This document shows positions 31,567-40,681 of a stretch of DNA of 64,000 bases, one piece after another. The notes below the pieces were generated by a model. That model was not told the DNA's origin. It did no database searches and saw only the letters and a list, made by a program, of their open reading frames with translations. Source of the stretch: Hormoscilla sp. GUM202. GTDB lineage: Bacteria > Cyanobacteriota > Cyanobacteriia > Cyanobacteriales > Desertifilaceae. The translations under genes were made by a program, and so were the position numbers. How positions within the stretch are numbered: the stretch's first letter is position 1; each line of letters opens with the position of its first letter. The stretch spans positions 175,551 to 239,550 of the forward strand of contig RFFC02000001.1 in NCBI GenBank assembly GCA_005518205.2, read 5' to 3'.

Positions 31567-31770
31567 TTATTCAGTAAAGTCAGGAATCACCCATTGGGGT
31601 GGTTGCAGGCGTTTTTTCCTGATAGCTTCGTCAGCCATCTCCAGCATTGTATCCAAGGAAGTATCTTTGATGAACTTGGACGCGGACTCTGCATATGAGC
31701 GGTGGGGACATTTATCTCCCAAAATGCAGCCGTTGACGCAGGCTTCAGCGCAGTTGATAGTAGGTTCCAT
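31567..31770 (-). CDS. Small conserved Cys-rich cyanobacterial protein
   Basis: A 67-residue protein, MEPTINCAEACVNGCILGDK then CPHRSYAESASKFI and LEMADEAIRKKRLQPPQWVI. Four Cys in CxxxCxxxCxxxxxxC arrangement suggest metal binding. I associate this sequence type with a conserved hypothetical protein of cyanobacteria, without known function. It lies close to the 3' part of the split coiled-coil gene, same strand. Confidence 0.75.
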   Translation of the reverse strand: MEPTINCAEACVNGCILGDKCPHRSYAESASKFIKDTSLDTMLEMADEAIRKKRLQPPQWVIPDFTE

Positions 31771-31825
31771 TGTCAGTAATTAGTTGCGTAGGACAGACGT
31801 CTCGCCTGTCCGGGGGATTGATAGT

Positions 31826-32600
31826 TTAGTCGGACTGCAATTCCAGGATTTTTGCCCGGGCAAATTTCAACAATTCTTTAGCTTCAGCAGTTGCTGTGGT
31901 TCCTGCCTGCACTATTTCCAGCTGATTAATAATACTTTGTAATTTACTCGCGAGTAAACTCCGGTTGGGATTAGAACCAGCTAGGGTTTGCCACTGGGAA
32001 ATTAAATCTTTGGCCCGTCGGAGTGCCCTCACAGACTCAATTTCGGCTTGTCGTCGAGTTCGCGCTACCCCCAGGTTTTGCTGATATTGAGCTAGTTTTT
32101 GTTGGGCATCGACATAGGCAGGATCTGCGAGTGGCACTTGTTTCAGGCGATCGATCGCTTGCTGCCACAGAAGAGCAATTTCTTGCCATTGGGCGGCGGT
32201 GTGGGGTGGGTTTTGGGCCGCGTTAGCTGCTGTCCAGCCAAATTGCTTGGCCGCTGCAATTAAGCTATAGCTGCGCTGACTGGCAGTTGCTTGACTGGAA
32301 ACTTGCTCTATATCCCGTCGGTAGGCAGCTAGTTGAGTTTGGGACATCCTTCCTGCTAGAGTTTGGGAGGGGATTTGATTGAGCAGATCCATTCCTGCTT
32401 GCCAAGCGGCGATCGCCTCTTGTTTTTCTGCGGCATCCTGGGCCTGTTGATACTGCTGCTTGGCATCATTGACTGCTGCGGTTCCTTCTGTCAGCAGAGT
32501 CTGTGCATTTTGTTCTTGATAAACCTTAGCTTCCATGCGCCCCACCCGTTTGCGGGCTGATTCAAATTCGTCGAGGGTGAACTGCCAAGTACAACTAAAC
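31826..32600 (-). pseudogene. Membrane coiled-coil protein, 3' part (split by IS982)
   Basis: The frame is a long helical, Ala/Gln-rich domain (FESARKRVGRMEAKVYQEQN, QQYQQAQDAAEKQEAIAAWQ, ERLKQVPLADPAYVDAQQKL-type repeats) ending at 31826. The apparent start belongs to the IS edge. The host gene continues on the far side of the IS982 element, at 33813-34381. Joining 33813 to 32600 with one AAGGTA copy retained gives 1344 bases, an unbroken 447-residue protein reading RYCTLFSCTWQFTLDEFE across the junction. Function unknown; a membrane-anchored coiled-coil protein. Confidence 0.85.
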
Positions 32601-32606
32601 AAGGTA

Positions 32607-33812
32607 ACGCGATGTGCAACTTTTTTGCCAAATCTGATTGTAGGCTACCAACTTGAAGCTCAAACAGCCCTAGATGGCTAGGGTTCCAGCCCACAGAGCA
32701 TAAAGGCCGCTCGCGGTTGGCCGAGGCTTATCGCCGCGAAGGCGTTGGTAGCCTGATTTTCCGAAGGCACTTTAATGAGGGAAACTCTGAAAATTACTGT
32801 ATTTTAAAATACTTTTAGATCTAATTTTGGACTAACCCCTTGACAAAAAAAAGTTCCACCACTAAAATTTGAAAATACACAAATTTACCAAAATTGAGGT
32901 GAAACAAATGTTTTCTATGGAAGAGTTTATCATAGCTGTTTATTGTTGTGTAGATGACTTTTTGAGAAATATTCAAAAAAAATACCCCCCAAGGCGAAGA
33001 GGGTTTGCACCCTCATTAACTGATGCTGAAGTGATTACAATGGAAATTTTAGGATAATTTCTCCGAATAGATACTGACAAAGGAATTTGGAAATACTTTA
33101 GACACCATTGGTTACCTTTATTTCCTAAATTAAAAACTCGTACCACATTTACCAGACAGGCGGCAAATTTATGGATGTATAAACAAGAATTACAAAAATG
33201 CTTAGCGTGGAGATTAGGAGGTTTCTCTGATTCAATTCATTTAATAGACGGCATTCCTATACCATTATGTGGTATTACCCGTGCCCCTCGTTGTGCTAAT
33301 TTTTCTGCCGAATCAGATTACGGTTATTGTGCTGCTAAAGATAGTTTTTATTATGGATTTAGAGGTCATTTAGTAATTAATAGTTTCGGAGTAATTACCG
33401 GTTTGACCGTGACAAGTGGTAATGGCTCGGAGCGAGAAGCTTTATGGGAAACGGTATCAGGAATTAAAGGTCTTTTAATTGGAGATAAAGGTTATATTAG
33501 CGAAGAATTAAAACAGCAATTAGCTGATGTAGGTATTAATTTAAAAACAGCATTACGTAAAAACATGAAGGACAAACGTCCCCGAGATTTGGTGAATTTT
33601 TTGATGAGAATTCGACGCTTAATTGAAACGGTAATTGGACAGCTTCAAGAACGGTTTAATATTGAAAAAGTTTGGGCTAGGGATACCTGGCATTTAACCA
33701 ATCGTTTTAACCGCAAAATTTTAGCCCACACCGTTTGTCTATGGTTAAATCGTCATAGTCATGATCCTTTGCAGTTTGAGAGACTTCTCAGTCAATAAGT
33801 TGCACATCGCGT
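32607..33812. mobile_element. IS982-family insertion with AAGGTA duplication
   Basis: Ends are ACGCGATGTGCAACTT (32607-32622) and its exact complement at 33797-33812, 16 of 16 bases. The target duplication AAGGTA is present at 32601-32606 and 33813-33818. The 1206-base element contains one transposase gene that is disrupted by a stop codon. The left 250 bases hold only short palindromic repeats (GCCGCTCGCGGTTGGCC...). It splits the coiled-coil gene. Confidence 0.9.
32908..33798 (+). pseudogene. IS982-family transposase with in-frame stop
   Basis: From ATG 32908 the protein reads MFSMEEFIIAVYCCVDDFL, then LTDAEVITMEILG-stop-FLRIDTDKGIWKYFRHHW, with TAA at 33055-33057 where relatives have Glu (GAA to TAA). 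The frame then continues intact: DSIHLIDGIPIPLCGI (first Asp), LLIGDKGYISEELKQQL (second Asp) and RRLIETVIGQLQERFNIE (Glu). All three DDE residues remain, so a single substitution has inactivated an otherwise complete transposase. Confidence 0.9.
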
Positions 33813-34381
33813 AAGGTACAGTATCTTTGGGGATAATAGCCGAGAAACCAAACTGGCAAGGCATCCAGATGGGATTGTGCTTTTTTTACCTTCTGGGCAC
33901 CCAATTCAAAATCAGCAGCGCTAGTGGCTTTGTTAACTAGCTGGTCCCCTTGCTCAATAGAGGCGATCGCCCCGCGATAATTACGATCCATGCTCAGATA
34001 ACTGGGCAGCAGCAAAAGTGGGACAGTCCGTGCCACCGGCCACCTAATCATCGGATAAGGCAAGTTAACGATATAGATCAAGCCAGCTGCACTCAACAAC
34101 AGGGCCGCTGGCCACTTCATTTTGCTCAAGGCCGACGGTGGACGGTTAGCTTTAGCAGCTGCTTTCAGGGCTTTTTCGCTAAACTGGGGAAACACATCCA
34201 CAACTGTGTCTCGCAGTTCTTCCTCTTGGGCGGGGTCGCCTTTTTGCAGACGCAGCTTTTCTAAGCGCTCCATCACAATCGACTTCTCGGTTTGGCTTAA
34301 CCTATCTGTGCCAGCACATTGGTCAACTTCGGCTCGCAGGATTTCAAAAGCACGCTTATTCAGACGGGACATCGATTTCAC
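33813..34381 (-). pseudogene. Membrane coiled-coil protein, 5' part
   Basis: The N-terminal half, from ATG 34381 (MKSMSRLNKRAFEILRAEVD), includes two closely spaced hydrophobic segments (WPAALLLSAAGLIYIVNL and VARTVPLLLLPSYL) and then ASIEQGDQLVNKATSAADFE and LPVWFLGYYPQRYCTL. The last seven residues before the stop (RDVQLID) come from the IS982 end. The intact gene would encode a protein with a short cytoplasmic N-terminus, a membrane hairpin and a large helical domain. Confidence 0.85.
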
Positions 34382-34633
34382 CCCTACTGCTCTTGTGATG
34401 AAAGTATTTTGAGTTTATTATTTCATCGATAGAATATCAACCGCATTTATAACCGTGCCAGTTGTCAATTGTGAATTGAGCACCGGTGATCTATCGGGCA
34501 TTGGCCTGGGGGCGATCGGGCAGGGCGGGTTGGCCCGTGTCCAGAGACTTTCGTTTCCGGAGACGACCCACCCATGTCGCTGCCAGTAGGCGAGCGGAAC
34601 TTGATGGAACTTATGCATGGCAGCATTACTCTC

Positions 34634-34983
34634 GGCACTGGTTCAGTTTGATTAACAAAACTGCTGAAACCCTTACAGAGCAGGTGTTTCTGCCATAGAG
34701 GATAAAACAGCTATCCCTTACTGGGTGAGGGTTTCAGGCGATCCTTTTAATTAGACTGAACCAGTGCCACCAGTGCCGCAAGTCCACTAAGCTAGGAATA
34801 GGTTAAGATCGAGTCAGCGGCTCCGGAGCGCTTGTCCACTTGCTTCGGCACTGGTTCAGTTTGATTAACAAAACTGCTGAAACCCTTACAGAGCAGGTGT
34901 TTCTGCCATAGAGGATAAAACAGCTATATCCCTTACTGGGTGAGGGTTTCAGGCGATCCTTTTAATTAGACTGAACCAGTGCC
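34634..34983. repeat. Two copies of a 135/137-bp MITE
   Basis: Copy 1 (34634-34768) and copy 2 (34847-34983) both begin GGCACTGGTTCAGT and end ACTGAACCAGTGCC. They are in the same orientation and differ mainly by two bases (CTATCCC against CTATATCCC). Near-identity suggests recent spread. Between and before them lie short REP-like palindromes; the region 34382-35051 holds no other gene. Confidence 0.88.
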
Positions 34984-35051
34984 TCGAGATATCATTGCCT
35001 GTGATTAATTTTTGTAAGGAAATACATATCCACTGAACCACGATCAAAATT

Positions 35052-35966
35052 TTGCCAATCGGAGGATCTTACTTGCGATATTTAAATTTTATTAAAGACT
35101 ATGGTCTGCGTGCCTTAGAAAGCGAGGGGATTGTAGTATCTGATGAGTCTACAGCTGAGTTGATTATCTCAGCTACTCTCAAGCGGATGTTGCCCCTGAT
35201 GCTCAAACATGGTACGCGAAAGAAGTATTTACTCTGGACGAATGAACCTCGAGTTGACAGGCATTTTACGAGTGTCGTGCATTACCCATTGCTGCCCAAG
35301 TTACACATTCTCAATGTCTACACAGGTATCTTCACACATAATTACTATTGGGTGCCTAAGGACGTTAACCTATTGCCAATAACTAATTTTGAGTTCAATC
35401 ATCGTAGAGTAGTGGCCTTGATGAAGTACCGAAACAATCGTCGGAAATGGAGCCTAAAACATCAGAGGAGGGAACTTGACTTGTCTTATCTGCGTACCCA
35501 GATTGCCTTAGAAGGACATCGGATGGGAGTAGTGGATGTTTATGGTCCGGACTGGCCCTTGGAGATTAGGAAGGGGGAATCTCGCCGTAGGAATTGGAGA
35601 AATAATAAGCTAAAAATACTCCAAGGCTATAACTTCAATCTTGCCTTCGAGAATACGAATTGGGAATACTACTGCACTGAGAAAATATGGGATGCAATCC
35701 AAGGAGGATGTTTGCCCATCTACTACGGTCAGGGGAATGCTATCTATGAGGATTTCCCCGAGGGTAGTTTCTTGGACTACTGCGACTTCGGGAGTCCTGC
35801 TGAATTGTTCGCCTACATTGAGGCTATGACTACTCAAGAGTTTATCAAGCGGATGAATCTCTGCATTGAGACATTCAATACTGCCGTTGAAAAGCAAAAA
35901 GCAACAGAAGAATTCCGGCTGAAATTGACCGTAAAGCGGATTCAGGAAGTGGTAGGGGAAGGGTAG
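35052..35966 (+). CDS. GT10 (alpha-1,3/4-fucosyltransferase) family protein
   Basis: The C-terminal half carries the GT10 donor-site block: FNLAFENTNWEYYCTEKIWD followed by AIQGGCLPIYYGQG and later FPEGSFLDYCDF. The N-terminal half is less conserved. The protein is 304 residues from the TTG at 35052. Upstream, the in-frame codons back to a TGA at 35034 include no ATG or GTG, so the start is uncertain and the 5' end may have been altered by MITE insertion just upstream. GT10 enzymes transfer fucose or related sugars onto glycans, here perhaps surface polysaccharide or a glycolipid. Confidence 0.8.
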   Translation: MPIGGSYLRYLNFIKDYGLRALESEGIVVSDESTAELIISATLKRMLPLMLKHGTRKKYLLWTNEPRVDRHFTSVVHYPLLPKLHILNVYTGIFTHNYYWVPKDVNLLPITNFEFNHRRVVALMKYRNNRRKWSLKHQRRELDLSYLRTQIALEGHRMGVVDVYGPDWPLEIRKGESRRRNWRNNKLKILQGYNFNLAFENTNWEYYCTEKIWDAIQGGCLPIYYGQGNAIYEDFPEGSFLDYCDFGSPAELFAYIEAMTTQEFIKRMNLCIETFNTAVEKQKATEEFRLKLTVKRIQEVVGEG

Positions 35967-36118
35967 GGAGATATTGGCAGGTTTTTTCTACAGCATACTC
36001 ACTTAAAACAAGTAAGTATGCTGTTGCCATCGTGACTGTTATAAATTTATCTAAAAATTGGCGACCGAACTGTTGCCTAAAATTGCATAACTTACCAAAT
36101 CTAACTGACAATAAAACT

Positions 36119-36745
36119 ATGTCTTACAGTGATTTTACCCTGACAGAACTGGAAAATAAATTTAACTTGATTATTCAGGAAAGAGTAGAATTGTTTCCGG
36201 CAGTAGAACCTGTCAATCCTAGTCCAATTTTGAAAGAGGTTCTAGCAGAAAATATTCCTCTGGCTTTAGAGATTAATACAGAGAAAGCGCGATCGGAGAT
36301 GATTGTGGCTCCAGTTTTGATTGAAATTAGGAAAATTTTTCAACGCAAAATCAGTTTGTTTTCAGGAAGAGATTTTAATATAGACAAAGAAAAGGGACTG
36401 AATGGTAGATGTGATTTTCTCATCAGTCATTCCCCCAGACAGTTGGAAGTTACGGCACCCGTTGCTATGCTAGTTGAGGCCAAAAACGACAATCTTCAAT
36501 CCGCAATCCCTCAGTGCATTGCGGAAATGCTTGCTGCTCAAATCTTTAACGAACAGAAGCAGAATAATATTCCTTCTATTTATGGTGGAGTGACAACAGG
36601 AAGTCTCTGGCAATTTCTCAAATTAGAAGCAAATACTGTTTATATTGAGGCTGGAGAACATTTTATTGGTAATATAGAATTGCTGCTCGGTATTCTCTCA
36701 CAGATAATTCATACCACTCTGCCCCGATCGATGTCATGCAATTAA
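36119..36745 (+). CDS. PD-(D/E)XK-like nuclease-fold protein
   Basis: Started at ATG 36119 (MSYSDFTLTELENKFNLIIQ) this gives 208 residues. GLNGRCDFLISHSP followed by VAMLVEAKNDNLQSAIPQCI shows the Asp and Glu-x-Lys pattern of the PD-(D/E)XK fold and the following helix. It matches a cyanobacterial hypothetical group that often sits in variable regions. Frame upstream to 36032 is open but not family-like. It is a different subgroup from the protein at 18636. Confidence 0.7.
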   Translation: MSYSDFTLTELENKFNLIIQERVELFPAVEPVNPSPILKEVLAENIPLALEINTEKARSEMIVAPVLIEIRKIFQRKISLFSGRDFNIDKEKGLNGRCDFLISHSPRQLEVTAPVAMLVEAKNDNLQSAIPQCIAEMLAAQIFNEQKQNNIPSIYGGVTTGSLWQFLKLEANTVYIEAGEHFIGNIELLLGILSQIIHTTLPRSMSCN

Positions 36746-36759
36746 CAATTTTATCTCAG

Positions 36760-37211
36760 GGAATAAACATCCTGCTGTTTTGGGTATGGCTGCGGGAAAG
36801 TTTGGTTTGAGGATGGCTTGACTGGTATCGGCGATCGCCTCTTCGTAGTCCTGTAACATCATATTTGCGCGAGCACGTGTGAGGTAAGCATTGGCATCCC
36901 GCCGGGTTCTGTTGCAACGCTTCGTTAGCCCTGCGGCGTCTTCCGCATGCTCTTGTCCTTCAGGACAAGGCATGCGGAAGACACCGATCGAACATCTGAG
37001 CGGTCCTCAGGGCATTAGCTTTGAGGGAGTCTTCCTTTGCTCCCTGTTCGTCACCCATCCGACGAAGAACCGTACTCCGAATTAGATATTGCTTCCCGTC
37101 TACCGACTGATTTAAGGGATAATAACTCGGCTGATTAAAATCCGCTTGGCCATAGATTTCATAATTACTTTGCTGCATAGATTTTCTGCCCCTCAGCAAC
37201 TCATGTTTCAT
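36760..37211 (-). pseudogene. TPR-repeat protein, disrupted by a palindrome
   Basis: Two frames hold TPR-like pieces. The upstream part (from about 37211) includes YLIRSTVLRRMGDEQGAKED and then runs into the palindrome at 36938-36982 and stops. The downstream part, in another frame, has DANAYLTRARANMMLQDYEE AIADTSQAIL. With the palindrome removed and frame adjusted the two would form consecutive tetratricopeptide helices. TPRs mediate protein contacts. The gene looks dead. Confidence 0.5.
36938..36982. repeat. Perfect-arm palindrome inside the TPR gene
   Basis: GTCTTCCGCATGC and GCATGCGGAAGAC flank CTTGTCC-TTCA-GGACAAG; the whole 45 bases fold into a 20-bp stem with one bulge. It appears inserted into the TPR coding sequence. 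Confidence 0.7.
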
Positions 37212-37416
37212 CTTTATACTTTCTGACTACGAAGGAGTTATCATTCTGGTGAGAACGACTTAGTTCCTGAGCTTGATTAACTGCCGTTTTCAGGCGATCG
37301 TAGGGACCGGACCATAAATACTCCTTCACTAACCGGTCATATCCTGCTAGAGAACCGAACACGACATAATAAACACCATACAGTTCGCCATTACTTCCAG
37401 CTATCTTTCTGAGCAC
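37201..37416 (-). CDS. Small hypothetical protein
   Basis: A 71-residue frame, MLRKIAGSNGELYGVYYVVF then YDRLVKEYLWSGPYDRLKTAVNQ, overlapping the start of the TPR remnant by 11 bases. It may be the first exon-like piece of the same original gene or an independent small gene. No family recognised and no clear ribosome site. Confidence 0.35.
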   Translation of the reverse strand: MLRKIAGSNGELYGVYYVVFGSLAGYDRLVKEYLWSGPYDRLKTAVNQAQELSRSHQNDNSFVVRKYKDET

Positions 37417-37596
37417 GATCGCTCCTTTCCTCCTTATCTTAACTTACCTGCTGCTTCGGAGACGTTTTTTTGAGGACATTGCTTGATTAATTTATTACCA
37501 GATACATTTTTTTGAAGATATCCTGCTAATATTCATAAGTAGATTTCGAAAATTATTCGAGGCGGTTGGGTGAAGATTATCTGTAGAGTATGAGCA

Positions 37597-38766
37597 ATGG
37601 TGTGGTTGGGAAAATCGGCTATGAAGCTTGAAGCTAATCGGCATCTGTTGGCCATATTGATAGCATCACATCCAAGGCGATGGGATAGTATACCACAGAT
37701 CGCAAAAATTAGCACGCAGCTAGCAGTTGCCATTGTAGCAGGCTTACTATGCAACTGGCTGCATGTTCCGGTAGGTTGGCTAATCGGTCCCCTGGTGGTG
37801 GGAATTGCCTATGCTCTGATCCAGGGTAACCCCCAACCGCTACCAGCAGCTTTTATGAGCGTGGGGCAAGCAGTAATTGCGATCGCCACTGCTGCGGGCT
37901 TTGACTACCAGACATTGGCAAGGGCAACAACTTATGCCCTACCGCTACTGCTATGTATTATAATCACGGGCAGCCTGAGTTTGTGCAACGGCTACCTGTT
38001 ATGGCGCTGGGCTGGTATTGATTGGGCTACGGTTTTTTTGGGTTCTATCCCTGGTGCCAGTCATAGTCTGGTGGCCATGAGTGAAGAAATGGGGGCTGAC
38101 GCGATCGCAGTTGCCCTACTTCAGTATATACGGGTGTTGCTAGTAAGCTTAATCATACCAACTCTAGCTAGCTTATTTTTTCCCATCGACGCCATCGCCC
38201 CATCTGTAACAACCATACCAACAGAAAGCCACCTAGTAATCTGGTTGAACCTATTGGTCCTAGTTGCCTGCGGCGGCTTGGGAATTTGGGGGGGACGCTG
38301 GTTACGCCTGCCCGCAAAGATGTTCTTAGGTCCCTTTCTGGCAGGGCTAGTCGCAGTTTGGACCCTGCCACAGCAGTTACAGATGCCCGATGTCTTTTTC
38401 TCAGCAGGACTGCTGCTAGTGGGACTCTCCGTTGGTCTCAAGTTTGACTGGGAAACCACCCGCAAACTTTTCAAAGCGGTTTTGCTGGAGGTAGCTTTGG
38501 TGATAGTATTGATTCTGATTTGCCTGGGAGTGGGATATGAGTTTCATCTGGTCACGCAAGTTGATACAATGACCTCCGTGTTAGGTTGCACTCCTGGAGG
38601 GATAACTGCCATGATAGCTACTGTTATCCAGCTGGGTGGTGATTCTGGGTTAGTGCTAGCGATGCAGATGACCAGGATGTTGCTGATTCTGCTGATTAGC
38701 CCTATTTTAGCGACTTTCATACTGCAAAAGGCTGCTGGTTATGGTTGTGAATCCCAGGGTAAATAG
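37597..38766 (+). CDS. AbrB-family (PF05145) membrane protein
   Basis: A 389-residue integral membrane protein with about ten hydrophobic segments in two similar halves: LHVPVGWLIGPLVVGIAYAL with FLGSIPGASHSLVAMSEEMG, and LPAKMFLGPFLAGLVAVWTL with TSVLGCTPGGITAMIATVIQ. The PGA/PGG motifs in each half are characteristic of the AbrB/ammonia-monooxygenase-like family (distinct from the AbrB DNA-binding protein). The transported substrate is unknown. ATG 37597 is used; ATG 37621 is an alternative. Confidence 0.85.
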   Translation: MVWLGKSAMKLEANRHLLAILIASHPRRWDSIPQIAKISTQLAVAIVAGLLCNWLHVPVGWLIGPLVVGIAYALIQGNPQPLPAAFMSVGQAVIAIATAAGFDYQTLARATTYALPLLLCIIITGSLSLCNGYLLWRWAGIDWATVFLGSIPGASHSLVAMSEEMGADAIAVALLQYIRVLLVSLIIPTLASLFFPIDAIAPSVTTIPTESHLVIWLNLLVLVACGGLGIWGGRWLRLPAKMFLGPFLAGLVAVWTLPQQLQMPDVFFSAGLLLVGLSVGLKFDWETTRKLFKAVLLEVALVIVLILICLGVGYEFHLVTQVDTMTSVLGCTPGGITAMIATVIQLGGDSGLVLAMQMTRMLLILLISPILATFILQKAAGYGCESQGK

Positions 38767-39182
38767 GAATTGCCGGGGTATGGAAATTGGGAAAGGGAAA
38801 AAGGATATAAGCAGATTTTTCACAAGGCGCGTTTATTAAATCAAACGCTGCTTATCCACATCTGCATGAGGTTTTCCACCGTAAAAATTAATGCCACCCT
38901 CACCTCCTCTACTACAACTAACTTCAATTACTGCGAATTCTTAGCCTTCCTTGTGATGCCGTAGCAATAGCCCCCGCCTGTAGTTCCCGATCGTAACCCA
39001 TAAGGACTTCAATACAAACCGCAATTAATTTGGGTGTGGTCATGCGTCAGTTGGTACGGGGAGACCTCGCGTGGGGGGTCCGGTAACCGGGTGAGTTAAG
39101 TTAAGGGCTGCTTTTTGCCCCTAAGAAGATCGAAGAAACCAGGTCTAGGGCTGCTGACTATCAACTACTTGTGACCACACCC
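38767..39182. other. Gene-free region
   Basis: About 400 bases between the AbrB-family gene and the groEL fragment. I see no credible gene, only a weak GGGC/GCCC hairpin with a T-run near 39103-39123 that might terminate transcription. Confidence 0.4.
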
Positions 39183-39460
39183 GTGTCAGATGGCTGATAA
39201 TGCTGGTGTGGAAGGCTCGGTGATCGTCGAGAAGGTGCGGGAGACTGAGTTTAATGTCGGCTACAATGCTGCCACTGACCAGTATGAAGATATGATTGCT
39301 GCTGGCATCATTGACCCTGCCAAGGTGGTACGATCGGCCTTACAGAATGCCGGTTCCATTGCGGGCATGGTCTTGACCACGGAAGCCTTAGTGGCCCGGA
39401 GGCGGCATGGATGGCATGGGCGGCATGGGCATGGGCGGCATGGGCGGCATGATGTAATCC
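39183..39460 (+). pseudogene. Detached 3' fragment of a groEL gene
   Basis: From GTGTCAGATGGCTGATAATG this matches the end of groEL at 46572 onward for about 220 bases with about 93% identity ([53 protein letters not shown]). A deletion then removes the codons for [13 protein letters not shown] and shifts the frame, so the Gly-Met tail reads as [11 protein letters not shown]. The TAATCCCAGATCCGC after the tail is also shared with 46897-46911. It is a fragment without a promoter or N-terminus and is not expected to be functional. Confidence 0.9.
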
Positions 39461-39554
39461 CAGATCCGCTTTTTTTACTGTCAGACTATACCGGTGGAAG
39501 ATTTATGGCGTAGACGCACTAAAGTGCGATCGGGAGCTATGAGAACGCAGTAAA

Positions 39555-40424
39555 ATGACAAAAGGGAAAACAATGGACAACGCGGTACGCCGAAACTATC
39601 GCTACATCAAGGTGCATCCGATCGCAGGTGCGATCGGGGCCGAGATCCAAGGGGTGGATCTGGCAGAACCCCTCGAAGGTGAAGTCGTTGAGGAGATTCG
39701 CCTTGCCTTTCTCGATCACTTAGCAATCTTTTTCGCTAATCAAGAACTCACCCCCCACCAACAGCTTGCCTTCGCCCAGCAGTTTGGTCAGACAATGGAA
39801 TACCCACTGATCGAGGGACTGCCCGAATGTCCGCAGATAACACCGGTGGTCAAGCTGGAGCACGAGCGGATGAACTTCGGCGGCATATGGCATTCTGATA
39901 CCACCTATCTAGAGCGTCCGCCGATGGCGAGCATCCTCTACGCTGTTGAAATTCCGCCCTACGGTGGCGACACCCTTTTCGCCAACCAGTACATGGCTTA
40001 CGAGACCCTCTCGGAGGGTCTGAAGAAGACTCTCGACGGACTCGTCGGCATCAACACCTCGTCGATAGCCCATGCCTTCAAAAAGCAGGTGGATCGCCTA
40101 AGCGACGCCGGTCCAGAGCAGGAGGTGATAGTCGGAGCCCATCCGGTCGTGCGCACGCACCCAGAGACTGGGCGGAAGGCCCTTTACGTCAACATTAATC
40201 ACACAAAGCACTTCGAGGGGTGGACGGCGTCGGAAAGCCAACCTCTGCTAGACTATCTCTTCGAGCACCAAGTCAGACCGGAGTTCACCTGCCGCTTTCG
40301 CTGGCAGCGCTGTTCCCTCGCCTTCTGGGATAATCGCTGCACCCAGCACAACCCGGTGAATGACTATCGCGGGTTCAAACGCATCATGCATCGCGTCACA
40401 TTGGCCGGCGACAAGCCGTACTGA
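39555..40424 (+). CDS. TauD/TfdA-family Fe(II)/2-oxoglutarate dioxygenase
   Basis: A 289-residue enzyme. The iron ligands are visible: WHSDTTYLERP (His-x-Asp) near residue 113 and QHNPVNDYRGFKRIMHRVTL, where the distal His follows the 2-oxoglutarate-binding Arg region. It would hydroxylate or oxidatively cleave a small substrate. The family name does not fix the substrate, and no sulfonate transport genes are nearby. Instead it precedes a citrate-synthase-like enzyme, a methyltransferase and an exporter on the same strand, suggesting a biosynthetic tailoring role. ATG 39573 is a possible alternative start. Confidence 0.88.
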   Translation: MTKGKTMDNAVRRNYRYIKVHPIAGAIGAEIQGVDLAEPLEGEVVEEIRLAFLDHLAIFFANQELTPHQQLAFAQQFGQTMEYPLIEGLPECPQITPVVKLEHERMNFGGIWHSDTTYLERPPMASILYAVEIPPYGGDTLFANQYMAYETLSEGLKKTLDGLVGINTSSIAHAFKKQVDRLSDAGPEQEVIVGAHPVVRTHPETGRKALYVNINHTKHFEGWTASESQPLLDYLFEHQVRPEFTCRFRWQRCSLAFWDNRCTQHNPVNDYRGFKRIMHRVTLAGDKPY

Positions 40425-40681
40425 GTTCCAGTCAGCCTTATGGAACCGGGCGATCGCGATGAGCATTTCGCGACATCTTTGGAAAATCCCCGCGACGGGA
40501 AAGCCTATCAGGGAAAGACTTCCAGGCACTAGACATCTAGCAGCCTTGCAAATGGTATAACAAGCAACAGAACCCGATAACGGTTGCGTGCTTTCCTCTC
40601 TTGTGAGGTAGCGCACTGCGGGTTCCCCCGTCCGTTCGTTAAACGTAAACTTAGTCATAAACTCAGAGCAAATACTCTAAC

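Noticed and set aside
39190-39513. Independent 107-residue protein from the groEL-like frame.
   Set aside because: It is a 5'-truncated, frameshifted copy of groEL without promoter or equatorial N-terminal part.
39555-40424. Taurine dioxygenase (tauD) in sulfur scavenging.
   Set aside because: Only the superfamily is supported. No tauABC transport genes are near, and the neighbours suggest another role.
40248-40658. 136-codon minus-strand frame at the dioxygenase 3' end.
   Set aside because: It is partly antisense to the dioxygenase, has no family resemblance and a weak start.
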